Shown here: in pieces, positions 51,584-61,536 of the stretch | Numbering within the stretch: the stretch's first letter is position 1 | How the letters are laid out: each line of letters begins with the position of its first letter | Assembly (NCBI RefSeq): GCF_007954405.1 | Contig: NZ_CP042344.1 | Span: forward strand, 124,001 to 188,000 | DNA: 64,000 bases | Direction of reading: 5' to 3' | From: Comamonas flocculans | Lineage (GTDB): Bacteria; Pseudomonadota; Gammaproteobacteria; Burkholderiales; Burkholderiaceae_C | The notes under the pieces: generated by a model | Database searches by the model: none | Seen by the model: only the letters and a program-made list of their open reading frames with translations | Told to the model about the DNA's origin: nothing | Position numbers and translations under genes: made by a program

Positions 51584-53341
51584 TCATCGCATGGCCACAT
51601 AGGTTCCCGGCGCATCGCCAAGCGGTGCTTGCGTCCCGCCCATGGCAGGCGGCGCGACGCGCCCGGCAGAGCGCTGGGCCAGCCATTGCTGCCATGCCGG
51701 CCACCAGGAGCCTTCGTTCATCGGGGTCTCGGCACGCCACAGTTGCGGATCGATATAGCGATCGCCGGCCGCACGGGTCGCAATCTGGAAGCTGCGCCGG
51801 GGGTGTCCCGGCTCGCTGACGACGCCGGCGTTGTGCCCCCCGCTGGTGAGAACAAAGGTCAGTTCCGCATCGCTGAGCAGGTGCATCTTGTACACGGACG
51901 GCCAGGGGGCGACGTGATCGCGCACCGTGCCGACGATGAACATGGGCACCTCGATGTCGGCCAGCGCCACGGGTCTCCCGCCGACGCGGTAGCGCCCCTC
52001 GGCCAGGTCGTTGTCCAGATACAGGCGCCGCAGGTACTCGCTGTGCATGCGGTACGGCATGCGGGTCACGTCGGCATTCCAGGCCATCAGGTCATTGAAG
52101 GTCTGACGCTCACCCAACAGGTATTCGCGCACCCGTCGCGACCAGATCAGGTCGCGTGAGTTGAGCATCTGGAACGCGCCAGCCATCTGCTTGCCGTCGA
52201 GATAGCCCTTGTCCCACATGCCGGCTTCCAGCCATGCCAGTTGACTGTCGTCGATGAAAAGCGCGATCTCGCCCGACTCGCGGAAATCAGTCTCCGATGC
52301 CAGCAGCGTCAGGCTTTGCAGACGCTCGTCGCCATCGCGCGCCATCGCGGCGGCGGCGATCGCGAGCAAGGTGCCGCCCAGGCAATAGCCGACCGCCTGC
52401 ACCTTGCGTTCGGGCACGATGGCCGTGACCGCATCCAATGCGTCCATGACCCCCAGCCAGCGGTAGTCCTCCAGGCCGAGGTCACGATCGGCCGCCGTCG
52501 GGTTCTTCCATGAAAGGATGAACACCGTGTGCCCCTGATCGACCAGGTACTTCACCATCGAGTTGTGCGGCGACAGGTCGAGGATGTAGTACTTCATGAT
52601 CCAGGACGGCACGATCAGTACCGGCTCCGCATGCACATCCGGCGTCGTGGGTGAGTACTGGATCAACTCGATCAGGTGGTTTCGAAACACCACCTTGCCT
52701 GGGGTGACCGCCACGTCCTTGCCGACCTCGAACCCTTCGACCCCTGCAGGCGCATCGTCGAGCGCGAGGCGCCTTGCATCTTCCAGAAAGTTCATGGCGC
52801 CGCGCCACAGGTTTGCGCCCCCGCTTTGCGTGATGGCGTGCAGCACCTCGGGGTTGGTCCAGATGAAATTCGAAGGCGACCACATGTCCAGCCACTGCCG
52901 CCCGGCGAAAGTGACCATGTTCTCGTGATGGCGCGACACGCCACGCACGCCCGTGGTGGCGTTGTGCCACCACTGCTGCTGCAGCAAAAAGCCCTGGTGA
53001 ATCACGTTGAAGGGCCACTGCTGCCAAGCCGGGGCGGCAAAGCGCCGATCCTGCTCCAGCGGTTCGATGCAGGTCGGGCAGTCGTGCGCACTGGCAACGC
53101 GCAAGGCATAGCGCGCAAGGCGCTGCTGCTTGTGCAAACCCTTTTCGATCAAGCTGCGTTGCTTGCCTGGTGAAAGGCTCAGGTGCAACGCCCAGTCGTA
53201 CCAGGCCAGCAGGCCGGCCGCCGGTGACAGCCCACCCGTGCTGCGCGCCCGCCAGGCGTTCGCAAGCGTATCCAGGGTGTCAGGGCGACAGGCTTCGGGC
53301 TGCGCCAGATCGGCCTTGCCGTGTGTTGCGACGTTGCTCAT
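51584..53341 (-). CDS. phaC: Poly-(R)-3-hydroxyalkanoate synthase (class I type)
   Basis: 585 residues. Polymerises (R)-3-hydroxyacyl-CoA into PHB granules. Catalytic cysteine in the lipase-box-like GYCLGGTLL, catalytic aspartate in TVRDHVAPW and histidine in SGGHNAGVV; N-terminal PhaC domain with FNVIHQGFLLQQQWW and WTNPEVLHAI. The start is taken as the ATG at 53341 rather than a TTG two codons upstream. The N-terminal region (about 1-90) also has a conserved CPTC segment. First gene of the operon phaC-phasin-phaB-uspA-pta. Confidence 0.94.
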   Translation of the reverse strand: MSNVATHGKADLAQPEACRPDTLDTLANAWRARSTGGLSPAAGLLAWYDWALHLSLSPGKQRSLIEKGLHKQQRLARYALRVASAHDCPTCIEPLEQDRRFAAPAWQQWPFNVIHQGFLLQQQWWHNATTGVRGVSRHHENMVTFAGRQWLDMWSPSNFIWTNPEVLHAITQSGGANLWRGAMNFLEDARRLALDDAPAGVEGFEVGKDVAVTPGKVVFRNHLIELIQYSPTTPDVHAEPVLIVPSWIMKYYILDLSPHNSMVKYLVDQGHTVFILSWKNPTAADRDLGLEDYRWLGVMDALDAVTAIVPERKVQAVGYCLGGTLLAIAAAAMARDGDERLQSLTLLASETDFRESGEIALFIDDSQLAWLEAGMWDKGYLDGKQMAGAFQMLNSRDLIWSRRVREYLLGERQTFNDLMAWNADVTRMPYRMHSEYLRRLYLDNDLAEGRYRVGGRPVALADIEVPMFIVGTVRDHVAPWPSVYKMHLLSDAELTFVLTSGGHNAGVVSEPGHPRRSFQIATRAAGDRYIDPQLWRAETPMNEGSWWPAWQQWLAQRSAGRVAPPAMGGTQAPLGDAPGTYVAMR

Positions 53342-53662
53342 CTCCAACCCTTCATTTAGCGAGTAACATATTACTATCTTATCGCTTACAGGAAAAGTTG
53401 CAAGCCTTCCGCAGGGGCGCCAAATTTTTCAGCCACCCAAAGCTCAATCACTACCGCTGCTGATGCTGCAGTCCGACGATCAAGCACTTTTCGATCTGTC
53501 TGGAAGGCCATACAGCTTCTTGAGTTGCATCAAGTTGACCGATCCGCTCTCCCCAGGAAAGGGCCCACAGTCCTGCCTCACCCGACAAGTTTCCGATCTT
53601 GCATCATGGTCATTTTGCGTGTTACGATAGTAATAGATCACTAACTACATGGAGTCCGAATC
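53342..53662. promoter_or_regulatory. Shared regulatory region between the pha operon and the TetR-exporter operon
   Basis: 321 bases without a gene. Near each end is a copy of the same element in opposite orientation: TATTACTATC at 53369-53378 and its reverse complement GATAGTAATA at 53626-53635. Each lies 28 bases from the start codon it faces, and similarity extends toward the start (22 of 30 positions match by eye). A palindrome AGTAACATATTACT (53362-53375) overlaps the first. The sites are suitable for a common regulator, probably the TetR protein, or for -10 boxes (TAGTAAT). No other feature is seen. Confidence 0.65.
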
Positions 53663-54271
53663 GTGAGTCAACGCCCCCAATACCTGTCCGCCGAAGATCG
53701 GCGTGCGGCCACAGTGCAAGCCGTGGTTGATCTGGCAGCCGAGCAGAACCCGGCCGAGATCACGACCACGGCGATTGCCGACCGAATGGGCCTGACACAG
53801 GGCGCGCTGTTTCGCCACTTCCCCACCAAGGAAGCCATCGTGGAAGCCACGATGTCGTGGGTCGGCGAACGTCTTCTGGTCAGCGTGGACAAGGCGGCCG
53901 AGGGCGCCGCATCTCCCGCCGCAGCGCTCGAAGCGATGTTCATCACGCACATCGACTTCGTGTCCAAGCACCCGGGCGTGCCACGCATGTTGTTCGGAGA
54001 GTTGCAGCGCTCTGGCGAAACGCTCGCCAAGCGCATGGTGCAAACCCTGATCCGCCAGTACGAGCAGCGCCTGCGTCGCCTGATGGAAGCGGGCAAGGCG
54101 CAGGGCGAGCTGAGCGCGGAGCTGGACGTGGACGCCGCCGCCGTGCTGTTCATCGGCACGATCCAGGGACTGGTCATGCAGTCCTTGCTGGCCGGCAAGG
54201 TCAGCCGGATTCGTCGCGATGCGCCCGCCGTGTTCGCCATCTATCGCCGTGGCATCGAAAGCGGCACATGA
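53663..54271 (+). CDS. TetR/AcrR-family regulator
   Basis: 202 residues starting with GTG at 53663. Helix-turn-helix about residues 33-53 (TTAIADRMGLTQGALFRHF), followed by a helical ligand-binding domain. The setting, next to a HlyD/double-ATPase/two-permease exporter, is the arrangement of E. coli cecR (ybiH) with ybhGFSR. It likely represses the exporter and, because of the shared upstream element, perhaps the pha operon too. Confidence 0.9.
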   Translation: MSQRPQYLSAEDRRAATVQAVVDLAAEQNPAEITTTAIADRMGLTQGALFRHFPTKEAIVEATMSWVGERLLVSVDKAAEGAASPAAALEAMFITHIDFVSKHPGVPRMLFGELQRSGETLAKRMVQTLIRQYEQRLRRLMEAGKAQGELSAELDVDAAAVLFIGTIQGLVMQSLLAGKVSRIRRDAPAVFAIYRRGIESGT

Positions 54272-54333
54272 AGCGCCCGTCCAGTCCACAAGCGGCACGA
54301 CGATCCAGCAAACCCTCCAAAGAACCGGGGGCC

Positions 54334-54759
54334 ATGAACATGACTGCACACAGCGGGCGCGGAATCTGGATGCGTGTGATCGCCCTGATTGCCATCGCAT
54401 TTGGTCTGCTGACCATCAGGGAAGGCGGCGCCGTTCTGTTTTTTGACGGCGCGGCGCGTGCCGCAGCCGGAAGCTACGTGCCGTTCGTGCTCTGGTTCAA
54501 CTTCCTGGCCGGGTTTGCCTACGTCATCGCTGGCGCCGGATTGTGGATGCGCCGGCGCTGGGCCGCATGGATGTCGATGGCTATCGCGGTGGCAACGGCG
54601 CTCGTATTCCTGGCCTTCGGAGTGCATGTGGCGCTGGACGGCGCTTGGGAGCGGCGCACGCTCATTGCCATGACGCTGCGTACGTTGGTGTGGGTTGGCA
54701 TTGCGGCCATGGCTTGGCGTCGATCAACAGCGCATGCACCGACCACGCGCGAGCACTGA
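54334..54759 (+). CDS. Small inner-membrane protein of unknown function
   Basis: 141 residues with four hydrophobic segments (IALIAIAFGLLTI, LWFNFLAGFAYVIAGAGLWM in one, WMSMAIAVATALVFLAF, TLRTLVWVGIAAMAW). I do not recognise a family with known function. I use the ATG at 54334, preceded by GGGGG; an upstream ATG at 54268 overlaps the TetR stop (ATGA) and would add 22 basic residues. It lies between the regulator and the HlyD gene. Confidence 0.7.
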   Translation: MNMTAHSGRGIWMRVIALIAIAFGLLTIREGGAVLFFDGAARAAAGSYVPFVLWFNFLAGFAYVIAGAGLWMRRRWAAWMSMAIAVATALVFLAFGVHVALDGAWERRTLIAMTLRTLVWVGIAAMAWRRSTAHAPTTREH

Positions 54760-54786
54760 GCATCTCTTTCCAGTGGAAACCCATCA

Positions 54787-55827
54787 ATGACAACTCCGAA
54801 CCTCCCTACAAGAAAAGCCCGTTGGGCCGTGATCATTGTTGCCCTGCTCGCCCTTGGCGGTGCACTGGCGTTCTGGTTCACGCGCGGCCATGACAACCAG
54901 GATGCATTGCGCCTCTATGGCAACGTCGACATCCGTGAGGTTCAACTGGCTTTCCGCCAGCCCGGGCGCATCACGCAAATGACTTTCGATGAGGGTGATG
55001 TCGTCACCGCCGGCGCGCGCCTGGCCACGCTCGACGCGCAGCCATATCAAGACGCCCTTGCAGCCGCGCAAGCCCAGGTGCAGGTGGCCCAGGCCGAGCT
55101 GGCCAAGCTGCGCCGCGGCCTGCGGCCGCAGGAAATCACCCAGGCACGCGAGGCGCTCAGACAAGCGCAGGCGCAGGCGCTTGACGCCGAGCGCAACTTC
55201 CAGCGCCAGAGCAGCCTGTTGGCGTCGGGCGCCAGCAGCCAGCGCACGGTCGATGCCGCACGCACTGCCAGGGATCAGGCGGCCGCGGGTGTCGAATCCG
55301 CCAAGGCCGCCCTGTCGCAGGCATCCGAAGGCTTTCGCAAGGAAGACATTGAGGCAGCGCAGGCTCGCCTTGCAGCCGCGCAGGCAGCCGCGGCGCAAGC
55401 CACCACTTCCCTGGCGGACACCGAACTGACGGCACCCAGCAACGGCACCATCATCGCGCGGGTGCGCGAGCCCGGCAGCATGGTGGCCAGCCAGAGCACG
55501 GTCTACAGCCTGAGTCTGGACAAGCCCGTGTACGTGCGCGCCTACGTGGGCGAACGGGATCTGGGCCGCATCGCACCGGGCACCGTGGTGCACGTCAGGA
55601 GCGATTCCGGGGAAAAGGTCTATCGCGGCCAGGTCGGCTTCATCTCGCCGCGCGCCGAGTTCACGCCAAAGACGGTGGAGACAACGGACTTGCGCACGGA
55701 TCTGGTGTACCGCCTGCGCATCGTCATCGACGAGGCCGACAGCGATGCCGCCCTGCGCCAGGGCATGCCGGTGACGATCGCGGTCGATGCCAAGCCGGTC
55801 TCCGGCGCGCGCGCGGGGGAGCGTTGA
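54787..55827 (+). CDS. HlyD-family periplasmic adaptor (YbhG-like)
   Basis: 346 residues with an N-terminal membrane anchor (about 14-33), a biotinyl/lipoyl-like half (VDIREVQLAFRQPGRI), a long alanine/glutamine-rich coiled-coil hairpin (about 85-205), and the second half TELTAPSNGTIIARVREPG (TELTAPSNG shows the junction). It links the inner-membrane ABC pump to the outer-membrane factor. It starts 27 bases after the small membrane protein and ends 1 base before the ATPase gene. Confidence 0.92.
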   Translation: MTTPNLPTRKARWAVIIVALLALGGALAFWFTRGHDNQDALRLYGNVDIREVQLAFRQPGRITQMTFDEGDVVTAGARLATLDAQPYQDALAAAQAQVQVAQAELAKLRRGLRPQEITQAREALRQAQAQALDAERNFQRQSSLLASGASSQRTVDAARTARDQAAAGVESAKAALSQASEGFRKEDIEAAQARLAAAQAAAAQATTSLADTELTAPSNGTIIARVREPGSMVASQSTVYSLSLDKPVYVRAYVGERDLGRIAPGTVVHVRSDSGEKVYRGQVGFISPRAEFTPKTVETTDLRTDLVYRLRIVIDEADSDAALRQGMPVTIAVDAKPVSGARAGER

Positions 55828-55828
55828 G

Positions 55829-57601
55829 ATGCAGGCAGACACCGCCATGGCCGCCACGCCGGCAAGCGCTGTCGCCGCTGCCGCCGTCGTCATCGAAGGG
55901 GTGGACAAGCATTTCGGCAAGGTGCAGGCCCTGCGCAGCTTGAGCGCGCACATCCACTACGGACGGCTGACGGGCCTGGTCGGCCCGGACGGCGCCGGCA
56001 AGACGACGCTGATGCGCATTCTGACCGGCCTGCTGGTGCCCAACGCCGGTCGCGTCACCCTGGCTGGCTTTGACGTGGTCAAGGACAACGACGCCATCCA
56101 TGTCGCCAGCGGTTATATGCCGCAGCGCTTCGGCCTGTACGAAGACCTGTCGGTGATGGAGAACATGCGCCTGTATGCGCAGCTGCGCGGCATGGACGCG
56201 GATCGCAATGCCGATCTGTTTGCCGAGTTGCTGGACTTCACGCGGCTTGGGCCCTTTACCAAACGCTTGGCCGGCAAGCTCTCCGGCGGCATGAAGCAAA
56301 AGTTGGGGCTGGCCTGTGCGCTGATGGCGCGGCCCAAGGTGCTGCTGCTGGACGAGCCCGGCGTGGGCGTCGATCCGGTCAGCCGGCAGGATTTGTGGCG
56401 CATGGTGCAGGCACTGACCGATGAGGGCATGGCCGTGGTCTGGTCCACCGCCTACCTCGACGAGGCCGAGCGCTGCGAGAGCGTGCTGCTGTTGAACCAG
56501 GGGCAGCTCCTGTTCGATGGTCCACCGCAGCAACTCACCGCGCAACTTGAAGGCCGCAGCTTTCGCCTGGAAAACGTCGGCGCCGAGCGCCGGGCGGTTC
56601 TGACCGAGGCACTCGATCTGGAGAGCGTGAGCGACGGAGTGATCCAGGGCGCCGGGGTGCGGGTGGTGCTGCGCGAAGGTGCGCAGGTCAGCCAAATCCA
56701 GTCGCTGGCTGATCGGGCGCGAGTAGCGCTGGCGCCGGTACCCGCCCGCTTTGAAGATGCCTTCATCGATTTGCTCGGCGGCGGGCCCGGCGGCACCTCA
56801 ACCTTGGCCGAACGGCTGTCACCGGTCGAACTGGGCTCCGAAATAGCCGTCTCCTGCCGCAATCTGACCAAGCGTTTCGGTGAGTTCACCGCCACCGACC
56901 AGGTCAGCTTCGAGGTGCAAAAGGGCGAAATCTTCGGTCTGCTCGGCCCCAATGGCGCCGGCAAGTCCACCACCTTCAAGATGCTGTGCGGCCTGTTGAA
57001 ACCCACTGCTGGTGAAGCGCATGTGGTGGGCCATGATCTGCGCCGCGCCACCGGTGCAGCCAAGGGCCGGCTCGGCTACATGGCGCAGAAATTCTCGCTC
57101 TACGGTCTGCTGTCGGTGCAGCAGAACCTGGAATTTTCGGCCGGCGTTTACGGGCTGGAAGGCAACACCCGGCGCGAGCGCATTGCCGAGATGATCGAGA
57201 CCTTCGATCTGGGGGAGTGGCTGTCCGCCACGCCCGATTCCCTGCCGCTGGGGCACAAGCAGCGCCTGGCGCTGGCCTGCTCGCTCATGCATCGGCCACC
57301 CGTGCTGTTCCTCGATGAGCCTACTTCGGGCGTGGACCCGATCACCCGGCGCGAGTTCTGGACCCACATCAACGGCCTGGCGCGCAAGGGCGTGACCATC
57401 ATGGTCACCACCCACTTCATGGACGAGGCCGAATACTGCGACCGCGTCGCCATGCTCTCGCGCGCACGCCTGATCGCGTTGGACACGCCCGATGCGCTCA
57501 AGCGCGCCGCAGCCAATGTCGAACACCCCGACCCGACCATGGAGGACGCCTTCATTCACCTGGTGGAATCTGCCGACCGCGAGATGGAGGCCGCCGCATG
57601 A
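55829..57601 (+). CDS. ABC exporter ATPase with two nucleotide-binding domains (YbhF-like)
   Basis: 590 residues with two ATPase domains in one chain. Domain 1: Walker A VGPDGAGKTT at about 51-60, signature LSGGMKQK, Walker B LLLDEPGVGVD. Domain 2: Walker A LGPNGAGKST at about 371-379, a signature replaced by LPLGHKQRLALA, Walker B LFLDEPTSGVD. The altered second signature is usual for YbhF-type proteins. The start ATG at 55829 follows a GGGGGA site. It overlaps the first permease gene by ATGA. Confidence 0.93.
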   Translation: MQADTAMAATPASAVAAAAVVIEGVDKHFGKVQALRSLSAHIHYGRLTGLVGPDGAGKTTLMRILTGLLVPNAGRVTLAGFDVVKDNDAIHVASGYMPQRFGLYEDLSVMENMRLYAQLRGMDADRNADLFAELLDFTRLGPFTKRLAGKLSGGMKQKLGLACALMARPKVLLLDEPGVGVDPVSRQDLWRMVQALTDEGMAVVWSTAYLDEAERCESVLLLNQGQLLFDGPPQQLTAQLEGRSFRLENVGAERRAVLTEALDLESVSDGVIQGAGVRVVLREGAQVSQIQSLADRARVALAPVPARFEDAFIDLLGGGPGGTSTLAERLSPVELGSEIAVSCRNLTKRFGEFTATDQVSFEVQKGEIFGLLGPNGAGKSTTFKMLCGLLKPTAGEAHVVGHDLRRATGAAKGRLGYMAQKFSLYGLLSVQQNLEFSAGVYGLEGNTRRERIAEMIETFDLGEWLSATPDSLPLGHKQRLALACSLMHRPPVLFLDEPTSGVDPITRREFWTHINGLARKGVTIMVTTHFMDEAEYCDRVAMLSRARLIALDTPDALKRAAANVEHPDPTMEDAFIHLVESADREMEAAA

Positions 57602-58767
57602 ACGCTGTAGCACAACGCAAGGAAGGGGCTGCTTTGGAGCCGAGCGATTTGCGCCGCTTTGACCTGCGGCGGCTGATGGCCCTGGTCACCAAGGAAAGCT
57701 ATCAGGCGCTGCGCGACCCCTCGACGCTCTTGATCGCCTTCGTGCTGCCGGTGGTGTTGCTGCTGCTGTTCGCCTATGCGGTGTCGCTGGATGCCAAGGA
57801 GGTCCGCGTCGGCGTCGTGCTGGAGTCGCCCGGTGCATCGGCGCAGTCGCTGGCCGCTGCCTTCTCGGGCACCCGCTTCTTGAAGACGCAATTCGCCCAC
57901 GACCGGCGCGAGGTGGCAGACCAGCTCGTCTCCGGTGCGCTGCGCGGCTACGTCGTCATTCCGCAGGATTTCGAGCAGCGCGTGGCCCAGCGCGGAGCAG
58001 AACCGCTGGTGCAAATCATCACCGATGGCTCCTATCCCAACACCGCCAACTACGTCGAGAACTACGCCCGCGGCGTGGTGCAGACCTGGCGTGCCGGGCT
58101 GGATGTCGCGGCACCCGCGCAATCCGTCGTGCTGGAGCCACGCTACTGGTTCAACCCCGAGCTGGAAAGCCGTCGCGCGCTGATTCCCGGGGCCATTGCC
58201 ATCGTCATGACCATCATCGGCACCATGCTGACCGCGCTGGTGGTGGCGCGCGAATGGGAGCGCGGCACCATGGAAGCGGTGCTGTCCACGCCCGCGTCGG
58301 TGGCCGAAATCCTGATCGGCAAGCTGCTGCCGCACTTCGTGCTCGGCATGCTGTCCACGCTGGGCGCGGCGGCCTTAGCCGTGTTCGTGTTCGGCGTGCC
58401 GATGCGCGGCTCTCTGGCGGCGCTGCTGCTCTTGTCGGCGGTGTTCATGGTGCCGGCGCTGGGCCAGGGCCTCTTGATTTCGTCGCTGGCGCGCAACCAG
58501 TTCCTGGCGGCGCAGATCGCCCTGTTCACGGGCTTTCTGCCGGCCTTCATGCTCTCAGGCTTTCTGTACGAGATCGATGCGATGCCAGCGCCGATCCGCG
58601 CCATCACTCGGGCGGTTCCGGCGCGCTACTTCGTCGATTCGCTCAAGACCGTGTTCCTGGCCGGCGACATCTGGGCCGTCTTCCTGCCCAACCTGGCGGC
58701 CATGGCGGCGATTGGGGCGCTGTTTTTCCTGATCGCCAAGCGCGCCACGCGCAAGAACCTGGAGTGA
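57598..58767 (+). CDS. ABC-2 type permease (YbhS-like)
   Basis: 389 residues: one N-terminal membrane segment (LLIAFVLPVVLLLLFAYAVSL), a large periplasmic domain (about 60-200) and five C-terminal membrane segments with the conserved MVVARE-like EWERGTMEAVLSTP before the third. It forms a heterodimer with the next permease, driven by the double ATPase. Overlap ATGA with the ATPase gene. Confidence 0.92.
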   Translation: MNAVAQRKEGAALEPSDLRRFDLRRLMALVTKESYQALRDPSTLLIAFVLPVVLLLLFAYAVSLDAKEVRVGVVLESPGASAQSLAAAFSGTRFLKTQFAHDRREVADQLVSGALRGYVVIPQDFEQRVAQRGAEPLVQIITDGSYPNTANYVENYARGVVQTWRAGLDVAAPAQSVVLEPRYWFNPELESRRALIPGAIAIVMTIIGTMLTALVVAREWERGTMEAVLSTPASVAEILIGKLLPHFVLGMLSTLGAAALAVFVFGVPMRGSLAALLLLSAVFMVPALGQGLLISSLARNQFLAAQIALFTGFLPAFMLSGFLYEIDAMPAPIRAITRAVPARYFVDSLKTVFLAGDIWAVFLPNLAAMAAIGALFFLIAKRATRKNLE

Positions 58768-58771
58768 CGCG

Positions 58772-59890
58772 ATGTTGACCTCTGCCTTCTCGTTCACCCG
58801 CCTGCGCGCCCAATTCATCAAGGAAGTGCTCAGCGTGCTGCGCGACCCGCGCAGCCGCATGGTGGTATTCGTACCGCCGATCCTGCAACTGCTGGTATTC
58901 GCCTTTGCAGCCACACTGGAAGTGCGCAACGTCGACATCGCCGTCTACAACCAGGACGCCGGGCGTTGGTCGCACGAGCTGGTGCAGCGCCTGGACAGCG
59001 CCCGCTTCATCACCCACGTGCGGCACGTGGACAGCCAGCGGCTGTTGCACGAGATGATCGACCGCGGCCAGGTGATCGCCGCGCTCGCCATTCCCGTGGA
59101 TTTCTCGCGCACCATCGCCGCCGGCGACAGCGGCCGCGCCCAGGTTCTGGTCGATGGCCGGCGCAGCAACTCGGGCCAGATCACCGTCGCCTACCTGTCC
59201 ACCATCGCCGCCGACGTTGGGGCCGAGGTCGTGCCCGACGCGCAGGCGCCGACGCCCGTGGTCGTGCGCCACTGGTTCAACCCCAACCTGGTCTACCGCT
59301 GGTTCATCGTGCCTGGGCTCACGGGCATCCTGGCGCTGTTCAGCGCGCTGCTCATCACCTCGCTGTCGATCGCGCGCGAACGCGAACTGGGCACCTTCGA
59401 CCAGTTGCTGGTATCGCCCACCTCGACGCCGGAGATCATTGTTTCCAAGTCGCTGCCTGCGCTGGCGATCGGCACGCTCTTGGGCCTGTTCATGATCAGC
59501 GCCGGCGTGTTCCTGTTCGGCATCCCGTTCACCGGCTCGTTCGCGCTGCTGCTCGCCAGCCTGGTGCTGTTCATCCTGTCGGTGGTCGGCATCGGCCTGA
59601 TGATTTCCGCAGTCAGCATGACCCAGCAGCAGGCCATCCTGGGGGCGTTCGCCATTGGCGTGCCGGCGGTGCTGATGTCGGGCTTTGCGACGCCGGTGGA
59701 AAACATGCCGCTCGTCCTGCAGTGGCTGGCCCAGGCCATTCCGCTGACCCACTTCCTCATCATCGTCGAAGGCAGCTTCCTCAAGGCCATGCCGCCCGGC
59801 GACATTCTCGCCAGCCTCTGGCCGCTGGCGCTCATCGCCCTCGCCACGCTGACGATGGCCACCGTATTCGTCCGAGGACGCCTGCAATGA
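58772..59890 (+). CDS. ABC-2 type permease (YbhR-like)
   Basis: 372 residues, same plan as the previous permease: N-terminal segment (VVFVPPILQLLVFAFAATL), periplasmic domain, and C-terminal segments with ARERELGTFDQLLVSP. Starts 4 bases after the previous gene and overlaps the outer-membrane factor gene by ATGA. The substrate of the pump is unknown; YbhFSR in E. coli affects cefoperazone, chloramphenicol and cation tolerance. Confidence 0.92.
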   Translation: MLTSAFSFTRLRAQFIKEVLSVLRDPRSRMVVFVPPILQLLVFAFAATLEVRNVDIAVYNQDAGRWSHELVQRLDSARFITHVRHVDSQRLLHEMIDRGQVIAALAIPVDFSRTIAAGDSGRAQVLVDGRRSNSGQITVAYLSTIAADVGAEVVPDAQAPTPVVVRHWFNPNLVYRWFIVPGLTGILALFSALLITSLSIARERELGTFDQLLVSPTSTPEIIVSKSLPALAIGTLLGLFMISAGVFLFGIPFTGSFALLLASLVLFILSVVGIGLMISAVSMTQQQAILGAFAIGVPAVLMSGFATPVENMPLVLQWLAQAIPLTHFLIIVEGSFLKAMPPGDILASLWPLALIALATLTMATVFVRGRLQ

Positions 59891-61536
59891 AAACCAAAAC
59901 CCGCCACCTCTCCTCGCGCACGCCAGCCGCACCGCCGGCGTCCAGGCGCTTGCGCCCGCTCGGGCTGGCCCTGTCCTGCGTGCTGCTGACCGCCTGTGCG
60001 GCCGTGGGCCCCGACTACCGCGAGCCGCCTCCTGTGGACATCGGCAGCGGTTGGACCTTGCCTCTGGCGAGCGAATCGCAGTCCGCGGACCTGGCCCGCT
60101 GGTGGTCCGCGTTGGACGACCCCATCCTTGACCGCCTGATGGGCACGGCACTGGCACAGAACCTGGATCTGCGCCAAGCCGCGGCACGCATCGACGAGGC
60201 GCGCGCCCTGCGCGACCGCGTGGCTGGCGACCAGATGCCCACCGTGAGCGCGGGCACCAGCGTGAACCGACGCGGGCAAAGCAAGAACGGCCCCTTGCCC
60301 GTGGGCTCGATTCCCGGCATGGACGCCACCCAGACCATCTACGATGCGGGCTTCGATGCGGCCTGGGAGGCCGATCTATTCGGCGCCAAGCGCCGCGCCC
60401 TGGAAGGCGCCAGCGCCCGCCTGCAAGCCACCGAAGTCGAAGCACAGGGTGTGCGCATGCGCATCGTGGCCGAGGTCGCACGCACCTGGTTCACCGCCGT
60501 TGGTGCTGGATACGAACTGCATGCACAACAAGCCACGCTGGATACGCTGCAGCAGACCTTGGAGCTGGTGCGCCTGCGGCATGCATTGGGCGACGCATCC
60601 GCCGCCGATGTGGAGGCGGCTTATGCGCAGTGGACTGCCGTCAACGCACTGCTGCCGGACATCCAGGCCCGCCAGCGCGCCGCGGTGCTGGGCCTGGGCG
60701 TGCTCTTGGGCGCTCCACCGGAGCGTGAACTGGCATTGCTCGACGGCCCCTTGGCACCGTGCACGCTGCGGGCCCTGCCGGTGGGCGAACGTGCTGATCT
60801 TCTGCGCCGCCGCCCTGACGTGCTGGCCGCGGAACGGCGTCTGGCGGCGAGTTCTGCCGACATCGGCGTGGCCACGGCCGAGCTGTTCCCCAAGCTCTCC
60901 ATCGGTGTCGGCGGCGGGTTTCAGGCGCTCAGCACGGGCAACTGGTTCGATGCATCCAGTTCACGGTTTTCCATCCTGCCGCTGATTTCCTGGCGTCTGT
61001 TCGATGGTGGCCGCGTGCGTGCCGAGATTCGGGCACGCGAGGCCGCCGAGCAGCAGGCGGCGCTGGCCTATGAGCAGGCGGTGTTGGCGGCGCTGGGTGA
61101 CGCCGAGCGTGCGCTGGGCGACTACCACGGCGGGCTGGACACGTTGGAGCGCCGTGCCATGGCCCTGGATGCGGCACGAACCAGCTACGGCTACGCCAAG
61201 GCTCGCTACGCCGCGGGCGATGTTGCACTGGTGGAGCTGCTGGCCGCCCAGCGCAGCCTGCACGAAGCCGAGACTGCGGCCGCACGTGCGCATACCAGCG
61301 CCGCCGTGCAATTGGTGGCGCTGTACAAGGCGCTCGGGGGCGGCTGGGAGGTATCCAACATGACGCCAAGCGCCGCCCATTCGCCTACAGGCGCCGCCGC
61401 ACCCACGCCTCGTGCAAGTCGCTCCGGCATGCCTGCAAGCGCCGCCGCGACGGAACACCTCACAAGCCAAAGCGCGGAACGCGAAACCCTTACTCACTTG
61501 ATCATCAACAGGCCAACCGAAGGAGCCAAGCCATGA
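59887..61536 (+). CDS. Outer-membrane efflux factor (NodT family)
   Basis: 549 residues. Lipoprotein signal with lipobox LTAC (C37) followed by [11 protein letters not shown], the usual NodT/OprM start. Two OEP repeats with [21 protein letters not shown] (shown split at the conserved RRPD) and [17 protein letters not shown]. It makes the outer-membrane channel for the exporter. After the usual end (ALGGGWE) there is an unusual 60-residue alanine/serine/proline-rich tail. It overlaps the next gene by ATGA. Confidence 0.93.
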   Translation: MKTKTRHLSSRTPAAPPASRRLRPLGLALSCVLLTACAAVGPDYREPPPVDIGSGWTLPLASESQSADLARWWSALDDPILDRLMGTALAQNLDLRQAAARIDEARALRDRVAGDQMPTVSAGTSVNRRGQSKNGPLPVGSIPGMDATQTIYDAGFDAAWEADLFGAKRRALEGASARLQATEVEAQGVRMRIVAEVARTWFTAVGAGYELHAQQATLDTLQQTLELVRLRHALGDASAADVEAAYAQWTAVNALLPDIQARQRAAVLGLGVLLGAPPERELALLDGPLAPCTLRALPVGERADLLRRRPDVLAAERRLAASSADIGVATAELFPKLSIGVGGGFQALSTGNWFDASSSRFSILPLISWRLFDGGRVRAEIRAREAAEQQAALAYEQAVLAALGDAERALGDYHGGLDTLERRAMALDAARTSYGYAKARYAAGDVALVELLAAQRSLHEAETAAARAHTSAAVQLVALYKALGGGWEVSNMTPSAAHSPTGAAAPTPRASRSGMPASAAATEHLTSQSAERETLTHLIINRPTEGAKP

